Source of the DNA: Rickettsiales bacterium
GTDB taxonomy: Bacteria > Pseudomonadota > Alphaproteobacteria > Rickettsiales > UBA1997
Direction: 5' to 3'
Assembly (NCBI GenBank): GCA_947441875.1
Contig: CANEUR010000055.1
Coordinates: 1 to 6,845, forward strand
DNA: 6,845 nt
Below the pieces are notes generated by a model, which searched no databases, was not told the origin of the DNA, and worked only from the letters and a program-made list of their open reading frames with translations. A program made the position numbers and the translations under genes. Below, piece after piece: positions 1-6,529 of the stretch. Every line of letters starts with the position of its first letter. Positions within the stretch are counted from its first letter, which is position 1.

Positions 1-777
1 AAATTACGAGCAGCAGAAGATCAAGAGTTTGATGATAAAGAATTAGAGTTTATATTGCAACATTCTTTTCTTCTCATCACTGAAGACATTAATTCGGAAA
101 GAATAAGTCAAGTTCTTGTTAAATTACAAGACATGTCTAAAGTACTATTCGATATCGAGACAGAAGATAACGTTAAGTTAAAGACAGAACCAGATATGTA
201 TTTAGCCTACTTGGTATTAACTGCCAACGAAATTCTTAATACAAAAAATTTTTCCAGAATAACACATGATCAAAAACAGCAATTAACAGAACTATTTAAA
301 AGTTATACAGCAGGTGCTATCTCAGCCTCTGAAACACAACGAGCTAAGCCGGAGCTTCCTTTTCAAGGATGGGGTTTTGAATTTAATGGTAACGATATAA
401 AAATTGATGAAGAAGGTAAAAAAGTTTATGTCAAAATAACAGACATATACCCAGGATCTTCTTTAAAAGTAACAGGAATAACAAAAGGTGATTATGTTTT
501 GCTTTGTGAAGATGGTATGATTAAAGATTTAGATGCAGCAGCACAATTAATGAGAGCTAAAACTGAACTTAAGGTATATCATGGAGATTTAACAACAAAA
601 ATAGATCTACAATCAGTACATAAAAAGATCTTTTATCCACAAAATACTACTTATGTTGCTACAACACATTTAGATAAGGAACAATTTCCAATTGAAAAGA
701 GACCCTCGGCTCAACCTTCGCCTCATTCTGGTGATCATGTTGTAGGGCAGGAAATCGTTGAGGTTGTTAGTATATGA
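1..777 (+). CDS. Protein of unknown function with a PDZ-like domain (5' end outside window)
   Basis: The frame is open from the first base, so this is the C-terminal 258 residues of a longer protein. A TTG at 55 is an in-frame possible start, but charged, protein-like sequence continues upstream of it (AAEDQEFDDKELEF), so I treat the gene as cut by the window. Visible residues 1-115 are mostly charged and probably helical, with no membrane segment. Residues about 122-196 look like a PDZ fold: a GWGFEF opening, a strand with VYVKITDIYPGSS, then KGDYVLLCEDG, a helix DLDAAAQLMRA and a closing strand ELKVYHGD. PDZ domains usually bind C-terminal peptides of partners. No protease triad or other catalytic motif is visible in this part. 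The last 40 residues are Pro/Ser/His-rich and probably disordered. The final 11 bases overlap the end of the convergent metal ATPase gene. I do not recognise the family; a secreted or scaffold protein is possible but not shown. Confidence 0.8.
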   Translation, partial: KLRAAEDQEFDDKELEFILQHSFLLITEDINSERISQVLVKLQDMSKVLFDIETEDNVKLKTEPDMYLAYLVLTANEILNTKNFSRITHDQKQQLTELFKSYTAGAISASETQRAKPELPFQGWGFEFNGNDIKIDEEGKKVYVKITDIYPGSSLKVTGITKGDYVLLCEDGMIKDLDAAAQLMRAKTELKVYHGDLTTKIDLQSVHKKIFYPQNTTYVATTHLDKEQFPIEKRPSAQPSPHSGDHVVGQEIVEVVSI

Positions 778-2620
778 ATTTTTTTGGTTTGTTGTCGCTA
801 AAAATTAAACGAAGAGCATTAAATATTGCTACAACATCAATAATTTGTTGTAAAATAGCTCCTTGTGTGGGTGAAATATAGCCAAAACTTGCTAAAATCA
901 TACCAATCAAGCTAAATAACATGCCTCCTACAGCACTTTGCAGGGCGATTTTTCTGGTATCAATGCTTAAATGTAGTAGTTTATCTACTTTCAATAAATT
1001 GTTTTCAAGTAGCACGGCATTTGCCGATTCACCAGTAATTTGATTATGTTTAGCAAAAGCAATAGATGCAGTTGCTAAAAGTAGGGCAGGAGCATCGTTT
1101 ACGCCATCTCCTACAAATAGAGTTGGTGATTTTTGGCTATAATGTTTTACAATATTTAGTTTATCTTCTGGTGATTTACCGCCGTAGCATTTTTTGATGC
1201 CAAGTTTTGCTCCGAGATAATCTACTTGCTCTTGCCTATCGCCAGAAAGCAAGATTACCTCAGTAAAATTATGTTCGGCACTTAAATGGTTAATAAATGA
1301 GCCTGTTTCTGGCTTTTCAATGTCTTCAAATATCAAAACACCAACAACTTGATTATCGATAATTATCACGCATTCTAAGCCAATTTGCACTGCTGGTAGG
1401 TTTTGATGGTTGGCAAAATTTATAGCATTATGACGATTGGTAATTATAACCTCGAGATTATTAACTTTTCCTATTATGCCATAGCCTGGTTTTTCATTAA
1501 CCGAATCTGCATTAGTTAGAATTATTTTTTGCTCTTTAGCATAGTTTAAAACCGCAGATGCCAGAGGATGGCGAGAATGTCTTTCGAGGCTAGCAACTTT
1601 TTGAATTATTTGCGATTCGTTATAGTTGCTGATGTTGATTATTTGGGTAAGTTTTGGTTCGCCGTAGGTGAGGGTGCCAGTTTTATCAAAAATTGCGGTG
1701 GTGCAGATTGGTAAATATTCGAGTATTTTAGCATCTCTAATAATAATACCTTGCTTTGCTGCCATTGAAATGGCGCTCATAATGGTTATTGGCACAGCAA
1801 TGAGTAGAGGGCAGGGGGTGGCAATAGTTAGAACTGCTAAAAATCGAGTGAGATCGTGTGTAAAATAATAACATAAGCCAGCAATTAAAATAGTGAGTGG
1901 AATAAAAAAAACAGCAATTTTATCGGTAATTTTTTGTAGATTTGGTTTTTCTTCTTGAGCTTTTTTCATGATCTCAATAATTTGAGAATAACGTGAGTTT
2001 TTGGCTAATTTGGTGGCTTTAATAACAATGGTAGATTCGCCATTTATTGAACCAGAGAGCACCTGCGAGCCAATAGTTTTGCTGATTTTATAAGGCTCAC
2101 CTGTAAGATAAGATTCATCCATATTGCCGTAACCTTCAATTACTTCACCATCTACTGGAGCAATTTCAAAAGGAAAAATAGCAATGAGATCGTCAATTTT
2201 TATTTCAGATAATTTAATATCAAAAAAGTTATCTTGTTTTTTTAGATGTGCCAAAGGTGGCATGCGATTCATTAGTGCCTCTAAAGCAAAAGATGCTTTA
2301 TGTGAAGCAAAATCTTCGAGGGCAGAGCCAGTGGCAAGCATCAATAAAATTAAAATTGCAGTGAAGGGTTGTTGCAAATAAATTGCTAAACCAAAGGCAA
2401 GTAAAGCAATTAAATCGGCCGTGATGTTGCCTGCAAATATTTTTTTTGCCATTTGATAAACTAAAGGAATTACGCCAACAAAACTTAAAAAATATAAAAT
2501 AATGATAGAAATTTTTTCAAAGCTAAGTAATAAGGCTATGGAGTGAAATATTATGGCTTGGATTAAAATAAAACACAAAAAATTATGCCATTTTTTGAGC
2601 AATTTTATTGGGTTTGGCAT
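767..2620 (-). CDS. P1B-type heavy-metal-translocating ATPase with TPC motif
   Basis: Inner-membrane pump of 617 residues that would couple ATP hydrolysis to export of a transition metal. About eight membrane segments are visible: four within residues 12-98, two around 235-282 and two around 562-605. The actuator domain carries TGEP (173-176). The metal-site helix reads ATPCPLLIA (267-275), so the motif is TPC rather than the CPC typical of Cu pumps. The phosphorylated aspartate is D312 in FDKTGTLT. The nucleotide domain has SRHP (349-352) and GYGI (379-382), followed by SGD (459-461) and the hinge GDGVNDAP (504-511). Every catalytic motif is present, so the enzyme should work. There is no N-terminal HMA or His-rich metal-binding domain, and the protein starts almost directly with the first membrane segment. 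TPC-type pumps include Ni/Fe exporters, but the metal cannot be assigned from sequence alone. It is the last gene of the leftward run, 24 bases after prfA, with no Shine-Dalgarno before its ATG. Its stop codon lies inside the convergent gene. Confidence 0.95.
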   Translation of the reverse strand: MPNPIKLLKKWHNFLCFILIQAIIFHSIALLLSFEKISIIILYFLSFVGVIPLVYQMAKKIFAGNITADLIALLAFGLAIYLQQPFTAILILLMLATGSALEDFASHKASFALEALMNRMPPLAHLKKQDNFFDIKLSEIKIDDLIAIFPFEIAPVDGEVIEGYGNMDESYLTGEPYKISKTIGSQVLSGSINGESTIVIKATKLAKNSRYSQIIEIMKKAQEEKPNLQKITDKIAVFFIPLTILIAGLCYYFTHDLTRFLAVLTIATPCPLLIAVPITIMSAISMAAKQGIIIRDAKILEYLPICTTAIFDKTGTLTYGEPKLTQIINISNYNESQIIQKVASLERHSRHPLASAVLNYAKEQKIILTNADSVNEKPGYGIIGKVNNLEVIITNRHNAINFANHQNLPAVQIGLECVIIIDNQVVGVLIFEDIEKPETGSFINHLSAEHNFTEVILLSGDRQEQVDYLGAKLGIKKCYGGKSPEDKLNIVKHYSQKSPTLFVGDGVNDAPALLLATASIAFAKHNQITGESANAVLLENNLLKVDKLLHLSIDTRKIALQSAVGGMLFSLIGMILASFGYISPTQGAILQQIIDVVAIFNALRLIFSDNKPKKFIY

Positions 2621-2644
2621 AATATAAATGAGTTTATTTATTTA

Positions 2645-3712
2645 TTAAGAATCGGATAATTTTTTTGCTTGATCATCGGCAATAAGTGCCTGAATAAATT
2701 CGTCGAGATCGCCTAACATAATATCTTCGATGCGATAAATAGTTAGGTTAATACGATGATCGGTAACTCTGCTTTGCGGAAAATTATAAGTGCGAATTCT
2801 TTCGCTTCGATCACCGCTACCAACTTGCTCTTTACGTTCGAGAGATCGTTCTTTTTGGAGTCTCTCTCTTTCGGCATCATAAAGGCGCGATCTTAAAACT
2901 TTCATGGCTTTTTCACGGTTTTTGATTTGTGATTTTTCATCTTGCATTGAAACAGAAACTCCTGTGGGTAAGTGGGTGATGCGTACTGCCGAATCGGTAG
3001 TGTTAACTGATTGCCCACCTGGCCCTGATGAGCGAAAAACATCGATACGTAAATCTTTTTCAGCTATCTGAATATCAACCTCTTCGGCTTCTGGTAAAAC
3101 CGCAACCGTAGCAGCTGAAGTGTGGATTCGGCCAGAGTTTTCAGTTTCAGGAACTCTTTGCACTCGATGCACTCCAGATTCAAATTTTAATCTAGCAAAA
3201 ACTCCTTTGCCAGAAATTATTGCCGAAGCTTCTTTGTAGCCACCTAAACCAGTGTCGGAGATTGATAAAATTTCAAATTTCCAACGATTTCTTTCGGCAT
3301 ATTTGTGATACATGGCAAACAATTTGTAAGCAAAAAGAGCTGCCTCTTCGCCACCTGTGCCAGCTCGAACTTCGAGGATAGCATTTTTTTCGTCGGCAGA
3401 ATCTTTAGGTAAAAGGGCTATTTTAATTTGTTGTTCGAGATCTGGTAAAATTTTTTGTATAGCATATTGCTCTTCAACTAACATATCTTGCATAGCTTTG
3501 TCTGGTTTTTCGCCAGAAAGTAGCACCGAAATGTCTTGTAATTCTTGTTGAGATTTTTGATATTGTTTGATTAAATTAACCACTTCTGCCATATCGGAGT
3601 GTTCTTTAGAAATTTTAGCAAAGGAATTACCAAGAGCCGAAGGATCGAGTAATTTTTGCTCTAATTCAACAAATTTATGAACAATTGCACTAAGTTTTTG
3701 GGTAAAAGACAT
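2645..3712 (-). CDS. prfA: Peptide chain release factor 1
   Basis: Cytoplasmic factor that recognises UAA and UAG stop codons in the ribosomal A site and triggers release of the finished protein. The 355-residue length is normal for the family. The catalytic GGQ loop is at 232-234 (SSGPGGQSVN), and the flanking RIHTSAATVAVLPE and DSAVRITHLPTGV segments are typical. The codon-recognition tripeptide is PET (188-190, in RVPETENSGRIH), where E. coli has PAT; I recall such variants from alphaproteobacterial RF1. The N-terminal third is helical and charged, as expected for domain 1. I chose the ATG at 3712, one base after the coaX stop. A TTG at 3727 would add five residues (MINNN) and overlap coaX, and nothing supports it. 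Many bacteria have prmC, the methylase for the GGQ glutamine, directly downstream, but here a metal ATPase follows. Two genes in the window end in TGA, so RF2 must be encoded elsewhere. Confidence 0.97.
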   Translation of the reverse strand: MSFTQKLSAIVHKFVELEQKLLDPSALGNSFAKISKEHSDMAEVVNLIKQYQKSQQELQDISVLLSGEKPDKAMQDMLVEEQYAIQKILPDLEQQIKIALLPKDSADEKNAILEVRAGTGGEEAALFAYKLFAMYHKYAERNRWKFEILSISDTGLGGYKEASAIISGKGVFARLKFESGVHRVQRVPETENSGRIHTSAATVAVLPEAEEVDIQIAEKDLRIDVFRSSGPGGQSVNTTDSAVRITHLPTGVSVSMQDEKSQIKNREKAMKVLRSRLYDAERERLQKERSLERKEQVGSGDRSERIRTYNFPQSRVTDHRINLTIYRIEDIMLGDLDEFIQALIADDQAKKLSDS

Positions 3713-3713
3713 A

Positions 3714-4493
3714 TTATTGTTTATCAAAAATTATTTTTAAACCTTCTAAGGTGAGGTTAGGTTGGTAATGATGAATAGTGTTTTGCAAGCCATCTTTAAA
3801 AATTTCGGACAAACCGCCAGTGATAATTTTAGTGGTGGTAATTTTTAGTTCAAGATCTATTTGTTGCACGAGACCATTAACTAGGGCGATTTTGCCAAAG
3901 TAAGAGCCAGAATTCATGGCTTCGAAAGTGTTTTTACCAACTACTTTTTTTTGTGGTTTAAGGTTGATTTTAGGTAATTGAGCGGTATTTTCATGCAATG
4001 CTTTTAAGCCAGAATTAACTCCGCAAGTAATTATTCCGCCTAAATATTCGCCGTTGCTTCCTACTACATCAAATGTGGTAGCGGTGCCAAAATCGATGAT
4101 GATTAAATTGCCACCAAATTTATGATAACCAGAAAAAGAATTAACTAATCTATCTTGACCGACTTCGGCTTTGTTGTTTACTTGAATATCAAGATTGAGT
4201 TTTGGTAATAAATCGGGGAGTAAAAAAGTTTTTTTGAGCAATTGAGAATTACCTATTTTTTTAAGGGCTTCTTGTATTTTGCTAGTTAAACTAGGAACAA
4301 CCGAAGAAATTATGCTACCATTTATTTGTAAACAATCTATGTGATGATTTAAGCATAATTCTACAAGATCTATAGCATAATCGTTGGCATTTTTTTGCAA
4401 ATCAGAATTAAGACGCCATTTATGAAGCAAGGTATTTTTTGAAAATAAGCCAAAAACAATATTTGTATTGCCAATATCAACTGCTAAAATCAT
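3714..4493 (-). CDS. coaX: Type III pantothenate kinase
   Basis: Cytoplasmic enzyme that phosphorylates pantothenate with ATP, the first step from vitamin B5 to coenzyme A. It belongs to the ASKHA fold, and 259 residues is the usual size. The phosphate-binding loop is at the N terminus (AVDIGNTNIVFG, 4-15). Further signatures are EVGQDRLVNS (110-119), the catalytic-region IIDFGTATTFD (132-142), YLGGII (150-155) and the second glycine motif ITGGLSE (224-230). As a family trait, CoaX enzymes need a monovalent cation such as potassium and are not feedback-inhibited by CoA, unlike type I kinases. The gene starts 4 bases after the aatA stop and ends 1 base before the prfA ATG, so translational coupling within an operon is likely. 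Possession of this kinase implies that the cell takes up or makes pantothenate and builds its own CoA from it. No upstream ribosome binding site is recognisable. Confidence 0.96.
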   Translation of the reverse strand: MILAVDIGNTNIVFGLFSKNTLLHKWRLNSDLQKNANDYAIDLVELCLNHHIDCLQINGSIISSVVPSLTSKIQEALKKIGNSQLLKKTFLLPDLLPKLNLDIQVNNKAEVGQDRLVNSFSGYHKFGGNLIIIDFGTATTFDVVGSNGEYLGGIITCGVNSGLKALHENTAQLPKINLKPQKKVVGKNTFEAMNSGSYFGKIALVNGLVQQIDLELKITTTKIITGGLSEIFKDGLQNTIHHYQPNLTLEGLKIIFDKQ

Positions 4494-4497
4494 AGAA

Positions 4498-5700
4498 TTA
4501 TTTTAATTTTAAGCAAGCATTAATTATGCGTTGCATAGCATCGATTAAAAACTGCTCGCTGGCTGCATAAGAAATTCTAAAAAATCCCTCGGCACCAAAA
4601 GCAACCCCTGGAACCACTGCAACCAAAGCAACATCAAGTAAATAGCTAGCAAAATCGTTATCGTTTCCAATAACTAAACCATGCTCGGTGGTTTTGCCAT
4701 ATAAACCAACACAAGAAGGAAAAACATAAAAAGCCCCATTAGGAGTATTACAATTTATACCTTCAATGCTGTTTAGCATTTTGACAACAAGATTTCTTCT
4801 GTTTTCAAAAAGTTTGGCATTTGGTTTAATAAACTCTTGAGTGCCACTTAAAGCTTCAACGGCTGCCGCCTGACCAATAGAACTAGGGCAAGAAGTACTT
4901 TGCGACTGAATAACAGACATTGCCTTGATAAGCTTCTCTGGGCCAGCTCCATAGCCAATTCGCCAGCCAGTCATGGCATAGCTTTTTGAAACGCCATTTA
5001 CTAATAAAGTGCGATCTTTTAGTTTTGGTTCAACACTAGCAATGGTGGCAAATTTTAAGGAGTCAAAAATAAGATGTTCGTAGATGTCGTCGCTTAAAAT
5101 ATGTACATGTGGATATTTTAATAAAACTTCTGCTAAAGCTTTAAGTTCTGAGGCAGAGTAACAAGAGCCAGTAGGGTTGCTTGGCGAATTTAAAATAAGC
5201 CATTTAGTTTTGTTGGTTATTTTTTTTTCAAGACTATGTGCAGTGATTTTAAAATTATTTTCAACAGAAGAGTGTAAGATTACTGGTGTTCCGCCACCTA
5301 ATAACACCATATCTGGGTAAGAAACCCAATAGGGAGCAGGAATAATAACTTCGTCAAGTGGATTTAGAGTAGCAAGTAAAGCATTGTAAATTACTTGTTT
5401 TGCCCCAGTGCTTACTGAAATTTCGTTTAATTTATAGGTGAGATTATTTTCGGTGAGTAGTTTTTGACAAATTGCTTGCTTTAATTCTTTGGTGCCATCA
5501 ACTGCTGTATATTTGGTTTTTCCTACATTTATAGCATTTATGGCTGCTTGCTTGATGTTATTTGGAGTGTCAAAATCTGGCTCACCCATACCAAGAGAAA
5601 TAATATTTTTGCCCATAGCCTGCAACTCGGCAGCCTTAGTAGAAACGGCGATTGTTGGTGAAGGTTTGATATTGTTTAGAGAGTTAGCAATAAATGACAT
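4498..5700 (-). CDS. aatA: Aspartate aminotransferase, class I fold, subgroup Ib
   Basis: PLP-dependent cytoplasmic enzyme that interconverts aspartate and 2-oxoglutarate with oxaloacetate and glutamate. At 400 residues it has normal length. The PLP-binding lysine is K239 in NGVSKSYAMTGWRIGY. Other conserved elements are GMGEPDFDTP (37-46), STGAKQ (97-102), NSPSNPTG with N175 (171-178), SDDIYEHL with D204 and Y207 (203-210) and the substrate carboxylate arginine R375 in FFRISYAAS. The short motif spacing and the KPS(P/A)TIAVS start are typical of subgroup Ib, found in Rickettsia and rhizobia. Some members also act on prephenate, so a dual role in phenylalanine or tyrosine supply is possible but cannot be decided here. 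This is the first gene of the leftward run, behind a candidate promoter in the divergent spacer. The predicted leader of about 30 bases has no Shine-Dalgarno. The symbol aspC is also used for this family. Confidence 0.95.
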   Translation of the reverse strand: MSFIANSLNNIKPSPTIAVSTKAAELQAMGKNIISLGMGEPDFDTPNNIKQAAINAINVGKTKYTAVDGTKELKQAICQKLLTENNLTYKLNEISVSTGAKQVIYNALLATLNPLDEVIIPAPYWVSYPDMVLLGGGTPVILHSSVENNFKITAHSLEKKITNKTKWLILNSPSNPTGSCYSASELKALAEVLLKYPHVHILSDDIYEHLIFDSLKFATIASVEPKLKDRTLLVNGVSKSYAMTGWRIGYGAGPEKLIKAMSVIQSQSTSCPSSIGQAAAVEALSGTQEFIKPNAKLFENRRNLVVKMLNSIEGINCNTPNGAFYVFPSCVGLYGKTTEHGLVIGNDNDFASYLLDVALVAVVPGVAFGAEGFFRISYAASEQFLIDAMQRIINACLKLK

Positions 5701-5738
5701 AAAATGATTAAAAAATTAGTTGTCTTTTAAAGAAAGAT

Positions 5739-5766
5739 ATGTTAGATTTAAGCAAATAATTGTCAA
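5739..5766 (-). promoter_or_regulatory. Candidate sigma-70 type promoter for the aatA-coaX-prfA-ATPase run
   Basis: On the minus strand a perfect TTGACA (-35, bases 5766-5761) is followed after 16 bases by TAACAT (-10, bases 5744-5739, 4 of 6 matches). Transcription would start near 5732, giving a leader of about 32 bases before the aatA ATG. The full -35 match is the strongest point. The -10 box is mediocre, and chance matches are common in sequence this AT-rich. Confidence 0.45.
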
Positions 5767-5787
5767 CAAATTAATTTTTTATATAAT
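5760..5787 (+). promoter_or_regulatory. Candidate sigma-70 type promoter for virB3, close to the ATG
   Basis: TTGTCA (5760-5765, 5 of 6) and a perfect TATAAT (5782-5787) are separated by 16 bases. The -10 box ends only 5 bases before the virB3 ATG at 5793. The usual start-site distance therefore places the first transcribed base on or next to the start codon, which would make the mRNA leaderless. No purine-rich ribosome binding site lies in front of the ATG, in agreement with this. The -35 overlaps the oppositely directed -35 of aatA. Confidence 0.45.
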
Positions 5788-5792
5788 TTATT

Positions 5793-6089
5793 ATGTCGGG
5801 TAATATTAGTACAGATTCTTTGTTTTTAGGGCTTACTAGGCCACCTATGCTTTTTGGGGCAAGTTATGTTTTTACAGTGCTAAACATCATGACTTGCCTT
5901 ATGGCATATGTTTTAACTAATAGTTTTAAAATTTTATTGGTTTTAATGCCTGCATTACAAGGAACTGCTTATTTTATTTGTTTAAAAGAGCCAAGAGCAA
6001 TTGAGCTTTTTTTGGCAAAAACTTCAAAATGTAATGTTTGTAGAAATCGTTTTTATTATAAAGGCACCAATTCTTACGATCCTTTTTAA
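5793..6089 (+). CDS. virB3: Type IV secretion system protein VirB3
   Basis: Small inner-membrane component of a VirB/D4-type secretion system, which in Rickettsiales delivers effectors to host cells. The 98 residues match the family's usual size. The N-terminal DSLFLGLTRPPMLFG (8-22) carries the conserved LTRPPM motif that precedes the first membrane segment. Two hydrophobic segments follow, about 21-41 and 46-63, then KEPRAIELF (65-73), a Cys-containing basic stretch (KCNVCRNR, 79-86) and the end NSYDPF, a pattern I recall from rickettsial VirB3. In other systems VirB3 works with, and is sometimes fused to, the ATPase VirB4, and virB4 usually follows directly. Here no virB4 follows: 440 bases of poorly coding DNA and an oppositely directed hydrolase gene come next. 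The gene is intact, with no frameshift, so it is probably functional and works with components encoded elsewhere. Its product is strongly divergent from agrobacterial VirB3, so the assignment rests on the rickettsial motifs and topology. Confidence 0.87.
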   Translation: MSGNISTDSLFLGLTRPPMLFGASYVFTVLNIMTCLMAYVLTNSFKILLVLMPALQGTAYFICLKEPRAIELFLAKTSKCNVCRNRFYYKGTNSYDPF

Positions 6090-6132
6090 AAATTCAAACA
6101 AATTTGTAGTGCAATAGTTTTTTAATAATACC

Positions 6133-6179
6133 ATTTTTCATCTATAACAAAATTATTTATTTTGTTATAGATGAAAAAT
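6133..6179. repeat. Perfect 21-bp inverted repeat, possible bidirectional terminator or palindromic element
   Basis: The arms 6133-6153 and 6159-6179 are exact reverse complements around a 5-base loop, with only three G/C pairs in the stem. A second, outer pair (AGTGCAA at 6108-6114 and TTGCACT at 6179-6185) flanks it asymmetrically. It lies 43 bases after the virB3 stop and 50 bases before the end of a possible leftward small gene, where a bidirectional terminator would sit. However, both arms begin with a T-run and end with an A-run, so neither strand has the T-tract after the stem that an intrinsic terminator needs. A mobile palindromic repeat, an RNA-processing hairpin or a protein site are alternatives. 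Confidence 0.75.
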
Positions 6180-6229
6180 TGCACTGTGGCAACTTACTTA
6201 TTTTGAGATGATAATTTTTCTTTACTTAA

Positions 6230-6379
6230 TTATTTAACATTACAACAACCAAATGGATTCATCAGGCATTGCCAAAATGATAATGGTTTTGTTGTTGTTG
6301 CAGGTTCTCCTTCTATTATGGTTGTTGTTGGTGCTCTTTCTTCATATATATTTAGTTGCTGAAGATTAAATTTGACAAT
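6230..6379 (-). CDS. Possible small protein or gene remnant with no standard start codon
   Basis: A leftward frame is open from 6418 to a TAA at 6230-6232. It contains no ATG, GTG or TTG except an ATG ten codons before the end. If the ATT at 6379 starts it, the product has 49 residues. The C-terminal part looks protein-like: a Thr-rich region with two related copies (APTTTI and PATTTKP), then SFWQCLMNPFGCCNVK, which has three cysteines and a tryptophan. There is no membrane segment and no recognised family. The opposite strand holds an ATG-started frame of 38 codons (6253-6369) that is almost pure leucine/valine, as expected from the complement of ACA/CAA repeats, so at most one of the two is likely real. 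I read it as a small unknown protein with an unusual start, or the tail of a decayed gene. Confidence 0.3.
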   Translation of the reverse strand: MVKFNLQQLNIYEERAPTTTIIEGEPATTTKPLSFWQCLMNPFGCCNVK

Positions 6380-6529
6380 TTTAAAATGTATTTTTTTTAA
6401 TAAAGTTTCAGCAAAATTTTATATAAATTTTGTTGTCTATTATTAATATAAAATATATTTTTTTTATAATGCAAGATAATTTTTTATTAGTTAATGTGAA
6501 TTAAAGTTAGCGATAAAACATTTTTATTA

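Larger units (their letters stand above)
6090..6529. other. 440-base stretch without a confident gene, between virB3 and the hydrolase
   Basis: This very AT-rich stretch separates the convergent virB3 and hydrolase genes. It holds a long perfect inverted repeat (6133-6179) and a short leftward open frame (6230-6379) that overlaps a leucine-rich rightward frame (6253-6369). A weak 8-bp inverted repeat with a 5-base loop lies at 6412-6432 (CAAAATTT and AAATTTTG). From 6433 to 6529 there are only A/T runs. I see no virB4 remnant, tRNA or insertion sequence, and no T-tract terminator. Confidence 0.7.

Noticed and set aside
55..57. TTG as the true start of the PDZ-like gene
   Set aside because: The frame stays open to the window edge with protein-like sequence, and no ribosome binding site precedes the TTG.
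1668..1868. Rightward open frame of 66 codons
   Set aside because: It lies fully inside the metal ATPase gene on the other strand, over its conserved TPC and DKTGT region, and its product resembles nothing known.
2184..2381. Rightward open frame of 65 codons
   Set aside because: Antisense shadow of the ATPase N-terminal half; no ribosome binding site and no protein-family features.
3357..3551. Rightward open frame of 64 codons
   Set aside because: Antisense to prfA; the Ser/Cys-rich product is what the complement of this coding sequence gives.
3725..3727. TTG as the prfA start
   Set aside because: It would overlap coaX by 14 bases and add a low-information MINNN; the ATG at 3712 gives the normal family length.
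5489..5707. Rightward open frame of 72 codons
   Set aside because: Antisense to the conserved N-terminal part of the aminotransferase; ends just past its start codon.
6253..6369. Rightward ATG-started frame of 38 codons, a leucine-rich single membrane segment
   Set aside because: Its hydrophobicity comes from GTT/TTG repeats that read as Thr-rich protein on the other strand; no ribosome binding site or promoter of note. Kept only as an alternative to the leftward frame.
6412..6432. 8-bp inverted repeat as a terminator
   Set aside because: Almost pure A/T, no T-tract after it on either strand, and such repeats are expected by chance in this composition.
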